The position numbers and the translations under genes were made by a program. DNA of 64,000 nt from Anaerolineae bacterium (GTDB lineage Bacteria; Chloroflexota; Anaerolineae; Aggregatilineales; Phototrophicaceae). Below are positions 8,280 through 16,869 of the stretch, in pieces (the first letter of the stretch is position 1; each line of letters begins with the position of its first letter). The notes beneath the pieces are model-generated. The model was given only the letters and a program-made list of their open reading frames with translations. It was not told the origin of the DNA and did no database searches. The stretch covers positions 1-64,000 of the forward strand of contig JAHDWN010000030.1 in assembly GCA_023382675.1 (NCBI GenBank). The letters are read 5' to 3'.

Positions 8280-9713
8280 ATGAATTCGACCAATGGAGCT
8301 GCTATACCTGAGGTTTTGCGTGTTGCCATCATCGGTTCGGGACCTTCCGCATTTTATGCCGCGGAACGGCTGCTCAAAGCGCCCGATCTGAACGTTGAAA
8401 TCGACATCTTCGAACGCCTGCCCACTCCCTTCGGCCTCGTGCGCGGGGGTGTCGCGCCGGATCACGCAAAAATTAAATCCGTTACCAAGGTGTATGACAA
8501 AATCGCGAGCGATCCTCGCGTAAGATTTTATGGCAATGTTACCTTCGGCAAAGATGTCACCCGTGCCGATCTGGCGGAGTTCTACCATGCTGTCATCTTC
8601 GCGGTCGGTGCGCAAACTGATCGACAAATGGGTATCCCAGGCGAAGACCTGTCCGGCAGCTATGCTGCGACAGAATTCGTTGGTTGGTACAATGCCCATC
8701 CCGATTACCGCGATTTCCAGTTCGATCTCTCGCAGACAAGCGCTGCCGTGATTGGCAATGGCAATGTCGCGATGGATGTCGCCCGTATTCTTGCGCGCAC
8801 GCCTGAAGAACTTCTTGCAACCGACATCGCAGACTACGCAATTGACGCGCTCCGCAACAGCAACCTACGCGATATCTATGTTCTGGGGCGGCGCGGGCCG
8901 GCGCAAGCAGCCTTCACCAACCCGGAAATCAAAGAGCTTGGCGAGATGGCTGGCGCAGATGTCATCGTCGCACCTGAAGAAGTCGCCCTCGACGCTCTGA
9001 GCAAGGCGTCACTGGCGGCTAATGGCGATCGCAGCGCCGAACGCAACGTGGAGATCCTGACCCGCTACAGTGAACAGTCCCCCCAGGGCAAGAAACGCCG
9101 CATCATTTTCCGCTTTCTCGTCTCTCCGGTGGAACTCATCGGCAACGACCACGTCGAGGCTATCCGCATCGTCCACAACGATCTGTACCAGACAGAGGAT
9201 GGGACTTTGCGTCCGCGTCCAAATGACCGCGAGGAAGTCATCCCGGTTGGGCTGGTCTTCCGGTCTATCGGTTACAAGGGCGTCTCCCTGCCGGGTGTGC
9301 CGTTTAACGAAAAAGCCGGGGTCATTCCTAATCGTCAAGGGCGCGTCATCGATCCAAAAACTGATGCGGTTGTCCCCGGCGATTACGTCGTTGGCTGGAT
9401 CAAACGTGGGCCGAGCGGCATCATCGGCACGAACAAGCCCGACTCAGTTGAGACGGTCGAGCGCCTCCTGGAAGACGTGACTGCCCACAACCTGCCGCAA
9501 CCGGCGAAGCCATCACGTGCGAGCATGGAGTCGCTGCTGAATACGCGAGGTATTCACTTCGTCACCTATCAGGATTGGCAGACTCTGGATTCGCTGGAAC
9601 AGAAGAACGGCCAGGCTCAGGGACGCCCGCGTATCAAGTTCAGCCGTGTCGAAGATATGCTGGAAGCGCTTGATCTGGCAGATGCCGATCAGCTTTTGCC
9701 GTCATTGGATTAG
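8280..9713 (+). CDS. fprA: Ferredoxin-NADP+ reductase, adrenodoxin-reductase (FprA) type
   Basis: The 478-residue flavoprotein passes electrons between NADPH and ferredoxin. The FAD site VAIIGSGPSAFYAAERLL lies near residues 15-32, followed by FERLPTPFGLVRGGVAPDH, a signature of the adrenodoxin reductase/glutamate synthase small-subunit group. The NADP site is AVIGNGNVAMDVARIL, and the C-terminal GWIKRGPSGIIGTNK is diagnostic of FprA enzymes. Length agrees with the family (about 450-480). The frame is open from 8022, but ATG 8280 is the start that fits the fold, and the promoter region lies before it. The CRP-like operator suggests control by a cyclic nucleotide- or redox-type regulator. A hairpin terminator follows. 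Confidence 0.92.
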   Translation: MNSTNGAAIPEVLRVAIIGSGPSAFYAAERLLKAPDLNVEIDIFERLPTPFGLVRGGVAPDHAKIKSVTKVYDKIASDPRVRFYGNVTFGKDVTRADLAEFYHAVIFAVGAQTDRQMGIPGEDLSGSYAATEFVGWYNAHPDYRDFQFDLSQTSAAVIGNGNVAMDVARILARTPEELLATDIADYAIDALRNSNLRDIYVLGRRGPAQAAFTNPEIKELGEMAGADVIVAPEEVALDALSKASLAANGDRSAERNVEILTRYSEQSPQGKKRRIIFRFLVSPVELIGNDHVEAIRIVHNDLYQTEDGTLRPRPNDREEVIPVGLVFRSIGYKGVSLPGVPFNEKAGVIPNRQGRVIDPKTDAVVPGDYVVGWIKRGPSGIIGTNKPDSVETVERLLEDVTAHNLPQPAKPSRASMESLLNTRGIHFVTYQDWQTLDSLEQKNGQAQGRPRIKFSRVEDMLEALDLADADQLLPSLD

Positions 9714-9728
9714 ATAAAACGATCTTTC

Positions 9729-9762
9729 CAGGGGTACGCACAGATGGCGTGCCCCTGCTTTT
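9729..9762 (+). terminator. Hairpin terminator after the ferredoxin reductase gene
   Basis: CAGGGGTACGC (9729-9739) pairs with GCGTGCCCCTG (9747-9757) with one G-T pair, a 7-base loop and CTTTT following. It lies between the converging reductase and histidine kinase genes and is oriented for the plus strand. Confidence 0.6.
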
Positions 9763-9764
9763 GC

Positions 9765-10991
9765 TCACCCTGCGGCTGGAAGTACGATCGTGAACAGGCT
9801 GCCTTGCCCGGCGTGACTCTGGGCGTTCACGTAGCCACCGTGCGCTTCGGCAACCATCCGCGCGATAAACAGCCCCTGCCCCAGTCCTCGCGGGTCCAAC
9901 AGCTTTCCGGCGCTCGTGCGCGGCTCGCCGCGATAGAAGCGGTCAAAAATGTGCGGCAGATCTTTTTCGGCGATGCCAACGCCAGTATCGACTATCTGTA
10001 TCGCGATCTGGTCGTCGCTCGTCCGGCGCGCCGTGAGCACAATGTGACCGCCGGTTTCGGTGTAACGAATGCTGTTTTGGAGCAAGTGCCCCAATGCCCA
10101 ACGCAGCCGTGGATCATCGCCTTCGACAGTCAGCTTCTCATTTGGGCGCAGCATGACGGAGACAGAATGGCCGGCGCGCTTGATCTCCGGCTGCAGGCCG
10201 CGCACGACATTCCAGATCAGCGGCTCCAGCGGCAGATTTTCACGCCGGATGCTGAAGTTGCCCGTCGTCAGCTCAGAAATATCCAGTAGTTCGACGATCA
10301 TGCGGTCGAGGATGTCAACGTTGCGGCTCAAGGTCTCGAGCAGCTTACGATTGGGCGGGCCTTCTTCCCCCTGCGCCATGATGACTTCACTCATGCCCTT
10401 AATGACCGCCATTGGCGTGCGCAGCTCGTGTGAAATCGCCGTGATGAATTGATCTTTGAGGCGGTCGGTGAGCGCGTCGCGTGTCACGTCGCGCAAGACG
10501 ATCATCGTGCCGAGGCGATTGCCTTCACCATCGGCGACGGCGGCGACCTGTGCGCCAAGAATGCGATTGTTGAGTTGGACACGCTTCGGTTCACCAAGCG
10601 GCACCAGTTCGCTGTCAAGGTGAGTCATGTCGCTGTACTGGCTGAAAAGCGCGCCTAATTCGCTCTGCCAGAAACTCTTCATGCTGCCCATCAGTTCGCG
10701 AGCGGCATCATTGACAAGCACGAGGCGACCCTCGTTATCTTGCATGATGATGCCTTCGCTGATCGCGGCCAGGATACCGTGAAGCTGCTCGATCTCATGA
10801 TCGCGCTGCCGCAGGGCGAGGGTAAGCTGCCGGCTCTGGTCTAGCAGATAACGGGCGCGGTCAGCTTCTTTCTGTTTTCGACCGATACTCTTGTAAAGAC
10901 GGCTGAAGAAGGTTTCTGTGGCTTCACCAAGCTCGTTTACGCGGCTAAGTGCGTCGGTAATCTCGACAGGATCGGATTGTGGCTGCTTCAC
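9765..10991 (-). CDS. Cytoplasmic PAS-domain sensor histidine kinase
   Basis: This 408-residue kinase has no membrane segment. It has an N-terminal coiled-coil stretch (residues about 15-70), a PAS domain (ILAAISEGIIMQDNEGR to IVLRDVTR, about 72-170), and the dimerisation/phospho-acceptor helix with His188 in ISHELRTPMAVIKG. The ATPase domain follows, with the N-box around LGHLLQNSIRYT, DTGVGIAEKDL, an F-box FDRFYRG and the G2 loop GLGQGLFIA. It autophosphorylates on His188 and should pass the phosphate to a receiver. The receiver gene at 11009-11419 lies 17 bases upstream on the same strand and is the obvious partner. The input is probably a cytoplasmic or redox signal sensed by PAS, but the ligand is unknown. 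Confidence 0.9.
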   Translation of the reverse strand: MKQPQSDPVEITDALSRVNELGEATETFFSRLYKSIGRKQKEADRARYLLDQSRQLTLALRQRDHEIEQLHGILAAISEGIIMQDNEGRLVLVNDAARELMGSMKSFWQSELGALFSQYSDMTHLDSELVPLGEPKRVQLNNRILGAQVAAVADGEGNRLGTMIVLRDVTRDALTDRLKDQFITAISHELRTPMAVIKGMSEVIMAQGEEGPPNRKLLETLSRNVDILDRMIVELLDISELTTGNFSIRRENLPLEPLIWNVVRGLQPEIKRAGHSVSVMLRPNEKLTVEGDDPRLRWALGHLLQNSIRYTETGGHIVLTARRTSDDQIAIQIVDTGVGIAEKDLPHIFDRFYRGEPRTSAGKLLDPRGLGQGLFIARMVAEAHGGYVNAQSHAGQGSLFTIVLPAAG

Positions 10992-11008
10992 AATGCATAC
11001 ATCTTCAA

Positions 11009-11419
11009 CTAGGTTGCACTAAGTTTATTATCCACGATTCTGTGCAAAATGCTGCGCAGTTGTTCAAAATCAGGCAGCGGTTTGTTGAGGATGTGATCGA
11101 CGCCGTTCTCGCTCATCATTTCAGTTCGTTCGCGTTCAGTCAGCGCGAAGGCGGTCATAAGCACAATCGGCGTTTTGCTGAATTTGTCGACCTGGCGCAT
11201 ACGGGTGGCAATTTCATTGCCTTTTTTGCCCGGCATTCGGATGTCCATCAAGACCAGCTCTGGCACCTGGGGTTCCGCAGCTTCCTCAACTTTGTCAAGC
11301 CAATCCCAAACCTTTTGCCCATTCTCGAAGGTCATGGTTTGATGACCCCATACCTGGCACATCATATCGAGCAGATTTCGAATATCTGCTTCATCTTCCG
11401 CAATCAGCCACGTCAACAT
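11009..11419 (-). CDS. Single-domain response regulator, partner of kinase at 9765
   Basis: The 136-residue receiver domain has the acidic pair AEDE, the phospho-acceptor Asp59 in VLMDIRMPG, the switch threonine in LMTAFALT and the lysine in LNKPLPDF. It has no output domain. GGAGG lies four bases before the ATG. It is the first gene of a two-gene operon with the PAS kinase. It is clearly paralogous to the divergent regulator at 11587: both begin with a hydrophobic residue pair and Trp before the acidic loop (MLTWLIAEDE versus MSAWMVVEDE) and both end with KPLP(D/G)F plus an (L/K)SIL helix. Confidence 0.88.
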   Translation of the reverse strand: MLTWLIAEDEADIRNLLDMMCQVWGHQTMTFENGQKVWDWLDKVEEAAEPQVPELVLMDIRMPGKKGNEIATRMRQVDKFSKTPIVLMTAFALTERERTEMMSENGVDHILNKPLPDFEQLRSILHRIVDNKLSAT

Positions 11420-11495
11420 TGATCCTCCGCCGGTGTGCGCTGCTTCCGTATTATTTTGAGTATAGAGGTATTATCATGGTGAAATTCCTACAGGT

Positions 11496-11524
11496 TTGCT
11501 GAAATCGCGTAAGGAATTTATCAT
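11496..11524 (+). promoter_or_regulatory. Promoter for the response-regulator/nuclease operon
   Basis: TTGCTG (11496-11501) and TATCAT (11519-11524) are separated by 17 bases. The predicted start near 11531 leaves a leader of about 55 bases that ends with AAGGAG before the TTG start codon at 11587. Confidence 0.5.
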
Positions 11525-11586
11525 TAATGGGTAGCAAAATGGTTAAACTGTAGAAGTGCCGGTCGAGCGAGCTAAGGAGCGCCTAC

Positions 11587-12021
11587 TTGTCTGCGTGGAT
11601 GGTCGTCGAAGATGAACCCGACATTTATGAGTTGCTGCTCGCCATGTTCGAGATGTGGGGCATTGAGGGCGTCGCCTTTGTTGACGGCGAAGAAGCCGTT
11701 GCCTGGATCAAAGACGTGGAGAGCGGGCGTGTCAAAGGGGAACTGCCAGAGTTAGCGCTTCTGGACATTCGCCTGCCCGGCAGCATCAGCGGCCCAGAGG
11801 TGGGTGAACGCCTGCGTCAGACCCGGCAATTGGCGCAAATTGCCGTCGTGTTGACGACAGCGTATCGCCTGACTGCTGACGAGGAGAAAGCCGTGATCGA
11901 ACAGGCAGGAGCAGATCGCCTTATCTACAAACCTTTGCCTGGTTTTACCGATCTCAAATCCATTCTTGAAGACGTAATCCAAAAACGGCGTATCCAGGTG
12001 GCACAGCCCGGTAACATCTAA
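11587..12021 (+). CDS. Single-domain response regulator with TTG start
   Basis: This 144-residue receiver domain has VEDE, phospho-acceptor Asp60 in LLDIRLPG, the switch threonine in LTTAYRLT and the lysine in IYKPLPGF. The start is TTG 11587: AAGGAG (11574-11579) lies seven bases before it, and the resulting N-terminus aligns residue for residue with the paralogue at 11009. The next ATG (11599) would remove the first beta strand. It heads a probable operon with the NERD-like membrane protein (6 bases downstream), the AddB-like nuclease (11 bases further) and an overlapping acetyltransferase. A receiver-only gene leading a DNA-repair operon is unusual. Confidence 0.85.
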   Translation: MSAWMVVEDEPDIYELLLAMFEMWGIEGVAFVDGEEAVAWIKDVESGRVKGELPELALLDIRLPGSISGPEVGERLRQTRQLAQIAVVLTTAYRLTADEEKAVIEQAGADRLIYKPLPGFTDLKSILEDVIQKRRIQVAQPGNI

Positions 12022-12027
12022 CGAGGT

Positions 12028-12783
12028 ATGGCTGCTATGCACAACGTTGCTCCCTCGCGCGCATTAGCCCGGCGTAGCCGTCAACTACTGGCGCTAGCGC
12101 TGGTAATTGGCGCGCTCGGCGCTTTTATCGTTGCGCTCGGCATACTGATGATCATGATCCCGCTGGTGGCGGAAGGCAGCGGCAGTTTCACGATCTATAA
12201 TCTCCTACGCGACGGGTTGGTGATATTTGGCGTACTCTTGTTTCTGGTCGCTCTAGGACTCGCCATCCGTGCGGCCACATGGCGGACCGACAACGATCTG
12301 GCACAAGCCGTCGGCAAGTATCTCGGTCAAACGCTCGACGCTCGCTACACATTCATACGCAACGTCAGCCGCCGCGATCTGGGCTATATCGATGCGATTC
12401 TGGTTGGGCCTCCCGGTGCGCTGGCTTTTCGCCTGATTCCGGATAAAGGAATCTTTGCCAACGAAGGCGCAAACTGGATGCGCCAGAATCGTAAGGGCGA
12501 ATGGCTGCCCTGGCGCATTAGCCCGACGCGCGAAATCGTGGTCGATATTCAAAAGCTCCGCAGCTACTTATCGCGGGTCAACCTGAGTGACGTACCGGTG
12601 TACGGGGTGATCGTTTTTATGAAGGAGCAACCTGCGGTACAACTGATGGCAAAAGAGCCGGTCGTGCCGCTGACGCATCTCAACACCCTCATCCCAAACA
12701 CGCAGGAGAATTATTTCGCCCGGGATCGCATTGATGCGAGAAAAGTTACTGACACGATTCGTTCGCTCTATACACGTGAATAG
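12028..12783 (+). CDS. Membrane protein with a degenerate NERD-like domain
   Basis: The 251-residue protein has two membrane segments (about residues 18-45 and 60-85), then a soluble C-terminal domain. That domain resembles NERD (nuclease-related) proteins: the stretch YIDAILVGPPGALAFRLIPDKG occupies the place of the usual IDHVLVGPxGVFVIExK core. The acidic and lysine residues expected of an active site are replaced (FRL, IPD), so it is probably not catalytic. The rest (VYGVIVFMKEQPAVQLM, LNTLIPN) fits the later strands of the same fold. It lies between a response regulator and an AddB-like nuclease with very short spacings. A link to DNA processing at the membrane is inference. ATG 12037 is an alternative start. 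Confidence 0.6.
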   Translation: MAAMHNVAPSRALARRSRQLLALALVIGALGAFIVALGILMIMIPLVAEGSGSFTIYNLLRDGLVIFGVLLFLVALGLAIRAATWRTDNDLAQAVGKYLGQTLDARYTFIRNVSRRDLGYIDAILVGPPGALAFRLIPDKGIFANEGANWMRQNRKGEWLPWRISPTREIVVDIQKLRSYLSRVNLSDVPVYGVIVFMKEQPAVQLMAKEPVVPLTHLNTLIPNTQENYFARDRIDARKVTDTIRSLYTRE

Positions 12784-12794
12784 TTTCGGCAGCC

Positions 12795-15700
12795 ATGCCA
12801 ACTGAATTTCTGCTCGCCAGTGTCGGCGCAGGCAAAACCGAAATCGTGCAGTCACGCTTGCTGGCGTACAAGAAACGACACCCCCTGGAGAAAGCCTGGT
12901 GTTTGCTCGCAACCGAGCGGCAGACCTTTGCCTTTCGCCAACGGCTGATCCAGCGCCCGGATGCGCTAGGCATTTATTTCAACGTCGAGTTTTTCAATTT
13001 TTATCCCCTCTATCGCCACATTCTAGAACTCGCCGGTAAACCTCAGCGTGTGCTGGATACTGCCGCGCGCTATCGCCTATTGCGCCTGATCCTCGTGGAA
13101 CTCGAAAGTGACGGCGAGCTAGAACTCTTTGGTCAGATCGCCAGTACGCCGGGTCTCATCCGCATCCTGGCCGATTTCATCTATGAGCTAAAACAGAACC
13201 TCATCGATCATCGCAGATTCGGCGACGCAGCGCGAACAGCGAAAGATCGAGATATCGCCCGCATCTACACACGCTATCAGGAATTGTTGATGCGTTATGA
13301 CCTCGTTGACCGCGAGGGCGAAGGTTGGCGCGCGCTCGACGAACTAGAAGACAATCACTATCTGGCGCGTGACGTTGGCTTTCTGGCGGTCGATGGCTAC
13401 GACCAGTTCAATAAGCTTCAGGGGCAGTTTCTCACGCTGCTGGCGGGGCGCGCAGGCGAAACCCTCATCACGCTAACGACCGTGCCTGAGCGTGAAGATA
13501 CGGTCGGCAAACGTTTCCAGCGCGCCTTCGACCGGCTGATTGAATATCATCGGGAAGAGTCGGTCGTCTATCGCGTCAACCGCCAGTTGGAAGTCGGTGG
13601 GAACCGGCCACTACCCCTGCGCAGCCTCATCGATCACGTTTTTCAATCTGGCGCGCCGCACGTACACGCAGGCCAGAACGCCCTGTTGTTAGAAGCACCG
13701 GATGCTGCGGGCGAGGTGGGCGCTGTGCTGCGACACGTCAAGTCTCTGATCCTGGAGGGGACTGCGCCGGATGATATCCTGATCGCCGTGCGTGACTGGC
13801 CGCGCTATGCCGCTTACGTGGAAGCGCAAGCCCGTGCTTATGGCGTGCCCATTGCGCTGGATACTAGCAGTTCGCTCGCAGAGAACTCGGCTATTCAGGC
13901 ATTGCTGAAGGTGCTCGATCTGCACCGTCAAGACTTTCGCCGGCGCGAACTGCTCGACGCGCTCCGGTCAGCGTATATTGCTGTGCCCGGCCTCGCCGAC
14001 ACGGATGTAGATCTGCTGGAGCGCCTCAGCCAGTCAAAACTGGTCTTAGGTGGACGTCACGAATGGCTCGCGGCGCTGGCCCATCCGCAAACCCCGGCGC
14101 TCGAAGATGAGGACGACGGTCCAGACCAGACTGACTTGCTCTCCGATCCGGCGACACTCGATAGACTGCGCGCGGCGCTCACAGCCTTCTTTGACGCGGT
14201 GACGCCACCGAAACACAAAACGATGACGGCTTATACCGCCTGGCTCGAAGATTTGATCGGCGTCGATCCGGTCGCCGACACCGACGATGAGGAGAGTGAC
14301 GAACACCGCGTTGCCTACAGCCTGAATATGGTCGCCTGTATTCGCAGTCCTGCGCTTGAGACAGGGCACGACCGCATCGTCTCCCGCGACCTGAGTGCGA
14401 TGCAAGCGTTCAAACGACTGTTGAGCGCGATGCTCTCGGCGCAACGTCTGTTCGCAGCGCTGGAATTGAGCAGTGCGCCCGGCTGGGATTCTTTTTACGG
14501 CGATCTGCTCAATACTGTCAAAAGCGTAGATACTGCGCAGCACGTGAGCAGAGATGGCCGTGTTCTTGTCACAACGGTTGCCAATGCGCGCGGCCTGCCG
14601 CACAAACATGTCATCTTGCTCGGCCTCTCCGAAGGGATCTTCCCGGCGCGCATAGCCGAAGATCTGCTTTATCTCGATAGTGAGCGGCGCGCATTCCAGA
14701 CGCTCGGCATCGATCTCCCCACCCAGGCCGAGCGCGCAGATGACGACGGCCTTTTCTACGAGATGATCAGTCTGGCGACCGAATCTGTCACACTGACGCG
14801 CGCAACCGTCGACAACGGCGCGCCGCTGCCGCCCAGCCATCTCTGGCGCGCCTTTGAGGCTGTCTATGATGGCCTTCCAGTTCAGACAATGCGTGTCGGG
14901 GCAGTTGTATCGCTCGATCAAGCGGCTTCTCCGCGTGAGCTGGCGCTGGCCGTCGCTGCTTCCCCCAATCCGAGCACGCAACCTGACGCTGCTTTTGCCG
15001 CCTGGTATGCGGATGTATTCCACAACCAGTGGGATCAACTGCGTCATGTACACGCCGTCGAGCGGCACCGCATGTCCGCCATGCCACACGACCGTTTCAG
15101 CGGGCGCCTACAATCCGCAGGTTTGATCGCGCAGGTCGAAGCGCTGCTCGACGATCGTATCTGGAGCGCAAGCCAGTTGAATGAATATGGTATGTGCGGC
15201 TTTCGCTTTTTTGCCAAGCGCCTGCTCAAACTCGAACCGCTGCTTGAGCCTGAAGATGGCATGGACGCCACCCAGTTAGGCACACTCTATCACGAGATTC
15301 TCGAAAACACGTATCGTCAACTGGCGCGGGAGTCCGTCGCTATCATCCCCGCAAACCTGCGACGGGCGCTGGATCTACTGGAAGAGAATGCCACTCGCCT
15401 GCTGGCGGATGCTCCTGATCGCATCGGTTTCCGCGCACCCACGCTCTGGGATTCCGAACGCGAAATCCTCATACGGCGATTGCGCGATCTCGTCCACGAC
15501 GACTTCGACGCAGAGAGCCAGTTGAATAAACAGGTCGCCAAGCTTGCCCCAGGTGAGCGTCGCCCCTATCGCCAGGAGATGCCGTTCGGCAGCGACGGCG
15601 TCTTCACATTGGATCTCGGCGGGGATCAAGTGCGTCTGCGTGGCGTGATCGACCGCATCGATCTGGTGGGTGATCGTGCCATCATCATGGACTACAAAAG

Positions 15701-16040
15701 CGGCAGCAGCGAAATCCCCATCAGTGAAATTGCGCGCGGGCGCAATTTTCAGATGATGATCTATTTGCTTGCTGCACAAGCGGCGCTTCAAGACAGCGCC
15801 GATATTGCCGGTGGGCTTTTCTGGCATATCGCTTCACGCAAGACCAGCGGCACGCTCACATCGGATGACGAGGCGATTGAGTCGGGCAAAGCTCACTTGC
15901 GACGCTACCTGACACGAGGACGAGCCGGTAACTTCGCCAGCGAACCCAACAAAATCGAAGAAGGCAAATGTAGTCGCTACTGTGATTACAGCCAGTTGTG
16001 CCGCTTCAACATCATGCGCCGGAGAAAGCCTGATGCGTGA
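12795..16040 (+). CDS. addB: AddB-like helicase/PD-(D/E)XK nuclease with iron-sulfur staple
   Basis: This 1081-residue protein resembles the AddB/RexB subunit of double-strand-break-processing enzymes. A Walker A-like loop lies at residues 11-15 (GAGKT). UvrD-like helicase regions follow, including FLAVDGYDQF and a C-terminal segment LVTTVANARGLPHKHVILLGLSEGIFP. The RecB-type nuclease is at the end: VIDRIDLV and MDYKSG with Asp966 and Lys968. Four cysteines of the family's 4Fe-4S staple are present: one near residue 800 (MCGFRFF) and three at about 1059, 1063 and 1069 (CSRYCDYSQLC). The AddA partner is not in the window. The gene sits in an operon with a receiver protein, a NERD-like protein and an acetyltransferase. 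Confidence 0.85.
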   Translation: MPTEFLLASVGAGKTEIVQSRLLAYKKRHPLEKAWCLLATERQTFAFRQRLIQRPDALGIYFNVEFFNFYPLYRHILELAGKPQRVLDTAARYRLLRLILVELESDGELELFGQIASTPGLIRILADFIYELKQNLIDHRRFGDAARTAKDRDIARIYTRYQELLMRYDLVDREGEGWRALDELEDNHYLARDVGFLAVDGYDQFNKLQGQFLTLLAGRAGETLITLTTVPEREDTVGKRFQRAFDRLIEYHREESVVYRVNRQLEVGGNRPLPLRSLIDHVFQSGAPHVHAGQNALLLEAPDAAGEVGAVLRHVKSLILEGTAPDDILIAVRDWPRYAAYVEAQARAYGVPIALDTSSSLAENSAIQALLKVLDLHRQDFRRRELLDALRSAYIAVPGLADTDVDLLERLSQSKLVLGGRHEWLAALAHPQTPALEDEDDGPDQTDLLSDPATLDRLRAALTAFFDAVTPPKHKTMTAYTAWLEDLIGVDPVADTDDEESDEHRVAYSLNMVACIRSPALETGHDRIVSRDLSAMQAFKRLLSAMLSAQRLFAALELSSAPGWDSFYGDLLNTVKSVDTAQHVSRDGRVLVTTVANARGLPHKHVILLGLSEGIFPARIAEDLLYLDSERRAFQTLGIDLPTQAERADDDGLFYEMISLATESVTLTRATVDNGAPLPPSHLWRAFEAVYDGLPVQTMRVGAVVSLDQAASPRELALAVAASPNPSTQPDAAFAAWYADVFHNQWDQLRHVHAVERHRMSAMPHDRFSGRLQSAGLIAQVEALLDDRIWSASQLNEYGMCGFRFFAKRLLKLEPLLEPEDGMDATQLGTLYHEILENTYRQLARESVAIIPANLRRALDLLEENATRLLADAPDRIGFRAPTLWDSEREILIRRLRDLVHDDFDAESQLNKQVAKLAPGERRPYRQEMPFGSDGVFTLDLGGDQVRLRGVIDRIDLVGDRAIIMDYKSGSSEIPISEIARGRNFQMMIYLLAAQAALQDSADIAGGLFWHIASRKTSGTLTSDDEAIESGKAHLRRYLTRGRAGNFASEPNKIEEGKCSRYCDYSQLCRFNIMRRRKPDA

Positions 16041-16473
16041 GCCGTCTCCCTACAGCATCCGGCGCGCGGTTGAAAGCGACCAGCCAGTTATCCGGCGTCT
16101 CGTTCGATCAGAATGTCTCAACCCGCGCGACGTACATTGGCAAAACTTCCTCGTGGTCGAAGACGAGTCTCGCATTATCGGCATTGGGCAGATACGGCTC
16201 CATGGAACCGTCAAGGAGTTGGGCAGCCTGGTGGTTCTGCCGGAATATCGCGGTCAGGGCGTGGGTGGTGCGCTGATTTCGGCGTTAGAGATGCAGGCAG
16301 GCTATCCGCTTTATCTGATGTGCAGAAACGACAGGGTGAGTTACTACCAACGCTTCGGCTATGTCGTCCTGAGTGATGCACATATTCCCCCGGCCATGAT
16401 CCCCCGACGCGTACTCTGGATTGCCCGTCATCTTCTGAGAGGTCAGTTTGCGGTGATGCTCAAGGTCGCTTGA
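16033..16473 (+). CDS. GNAT family N-acetyltransferase
   Basis: The 146-residue protein has the GNAT acetyl-CoA fold: IRRAVESDQPVIRRLV at the N-terminus, the beta4 strand ELGSLVVLPEYRGQGVGGALI with the Q/RxxGxG/A pyrophosphate loop (RGQGVGG), and a C-terminal YYQRFGYVVL. ATG 16033 overlaps the last codons of the AddB-like gene by eight bases and has GGAG eight bases upstream, so translation is probably coupled. The frame is open further upstream inside the previous gene, but without a ribosome site. The acyl acceptor is unknown. The composition resembles ArgA/YhbS-type small acetyltransferases. Confidence 0.85.
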   Translation: MREPSPYSIRRAVESDQPVIRRLVRSECLNPRDVHWQNFLVVEDESRIIGIGQIRLHGTVKELGSLVVLPEYRGQGVGGALISALEMQAGYPLYLMCRNDRVSYYQRFGYVVLSDAHIPPAMIPRRVLWIARHLLRGQFAVMLKVA

Positions 16474-16503
16474 AGGCGGCCATCTCGCAGCGCTCGATAT
16501 CAC

Positions 16504-16866
16504 TCAGCCGACACCAACGCTCTTCAGTTTCTCTTTCAAGATGGCCAGACTGATCGGTTTTGCCAGATACTCGCTTGCGCCGGCTTGCTTCGCCTCTGCG
16601 ATCAAGGGCGGCGCGGCGGCTGAAATGATAATGACCGGTAAATTGGCGAATTCAGGCTTCTGGCGCAGCTTCTGGCACACTTCCAGTCCGCTCTGGTCGG
16701 GCAGCATAATGTCCAGCAGGACTGCATCCGGCATCTTCAATTCAAGCTGATCCCATGCCTGGCGTGCGGTCAGGGCTTCGGTCGTATCATGTCCGATCAG
16801 TCGGAGAAATGTCGCCAGCATTTCGACCGTCATATACTCGTCATCGACGATAAGAATGTTTGCCAT
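16504..16866 (-). CDS. Single-domain response regulator
   Basis: This is a 120-residue CheY-like receiver with VDDE at residues 7-10, phospho-acceptor Asp52 in LLDIMLPDQSG, the switch serine in IIISAAAPP and the lysine in LAKPISL. It has no output domain. Its start is three bases after the stop of the acetyltransferase gene upstream, and the large kinase gene precedes that, so kinase, acetyltransferase and receiver are probably one transcription unit. It is the likely phosphate acceptor of the kinase at 18118. Confidence 0.88.
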   Translation of the reverse strand: MANILIVDDEYMTVEMLATFLRLIGHDTTEALTARQAWDQLELKMPDAVLLDIMLPDQSGLEVCQKLRQKPEFANLPVIIISAAAPPLIAEAKQAGASEYLAKPISLAILKEKLKSVGVG

Positions 16867-16869
16867 TCT

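Noticed and set aside
14046-15089. Long minus-strand frame inside the AddB-like gene
   Set aside because: The plus-strand frame has helicase, nuclease and Fe-S motifs; the antisense product is Arg/Gly/His-rich without domain structure.
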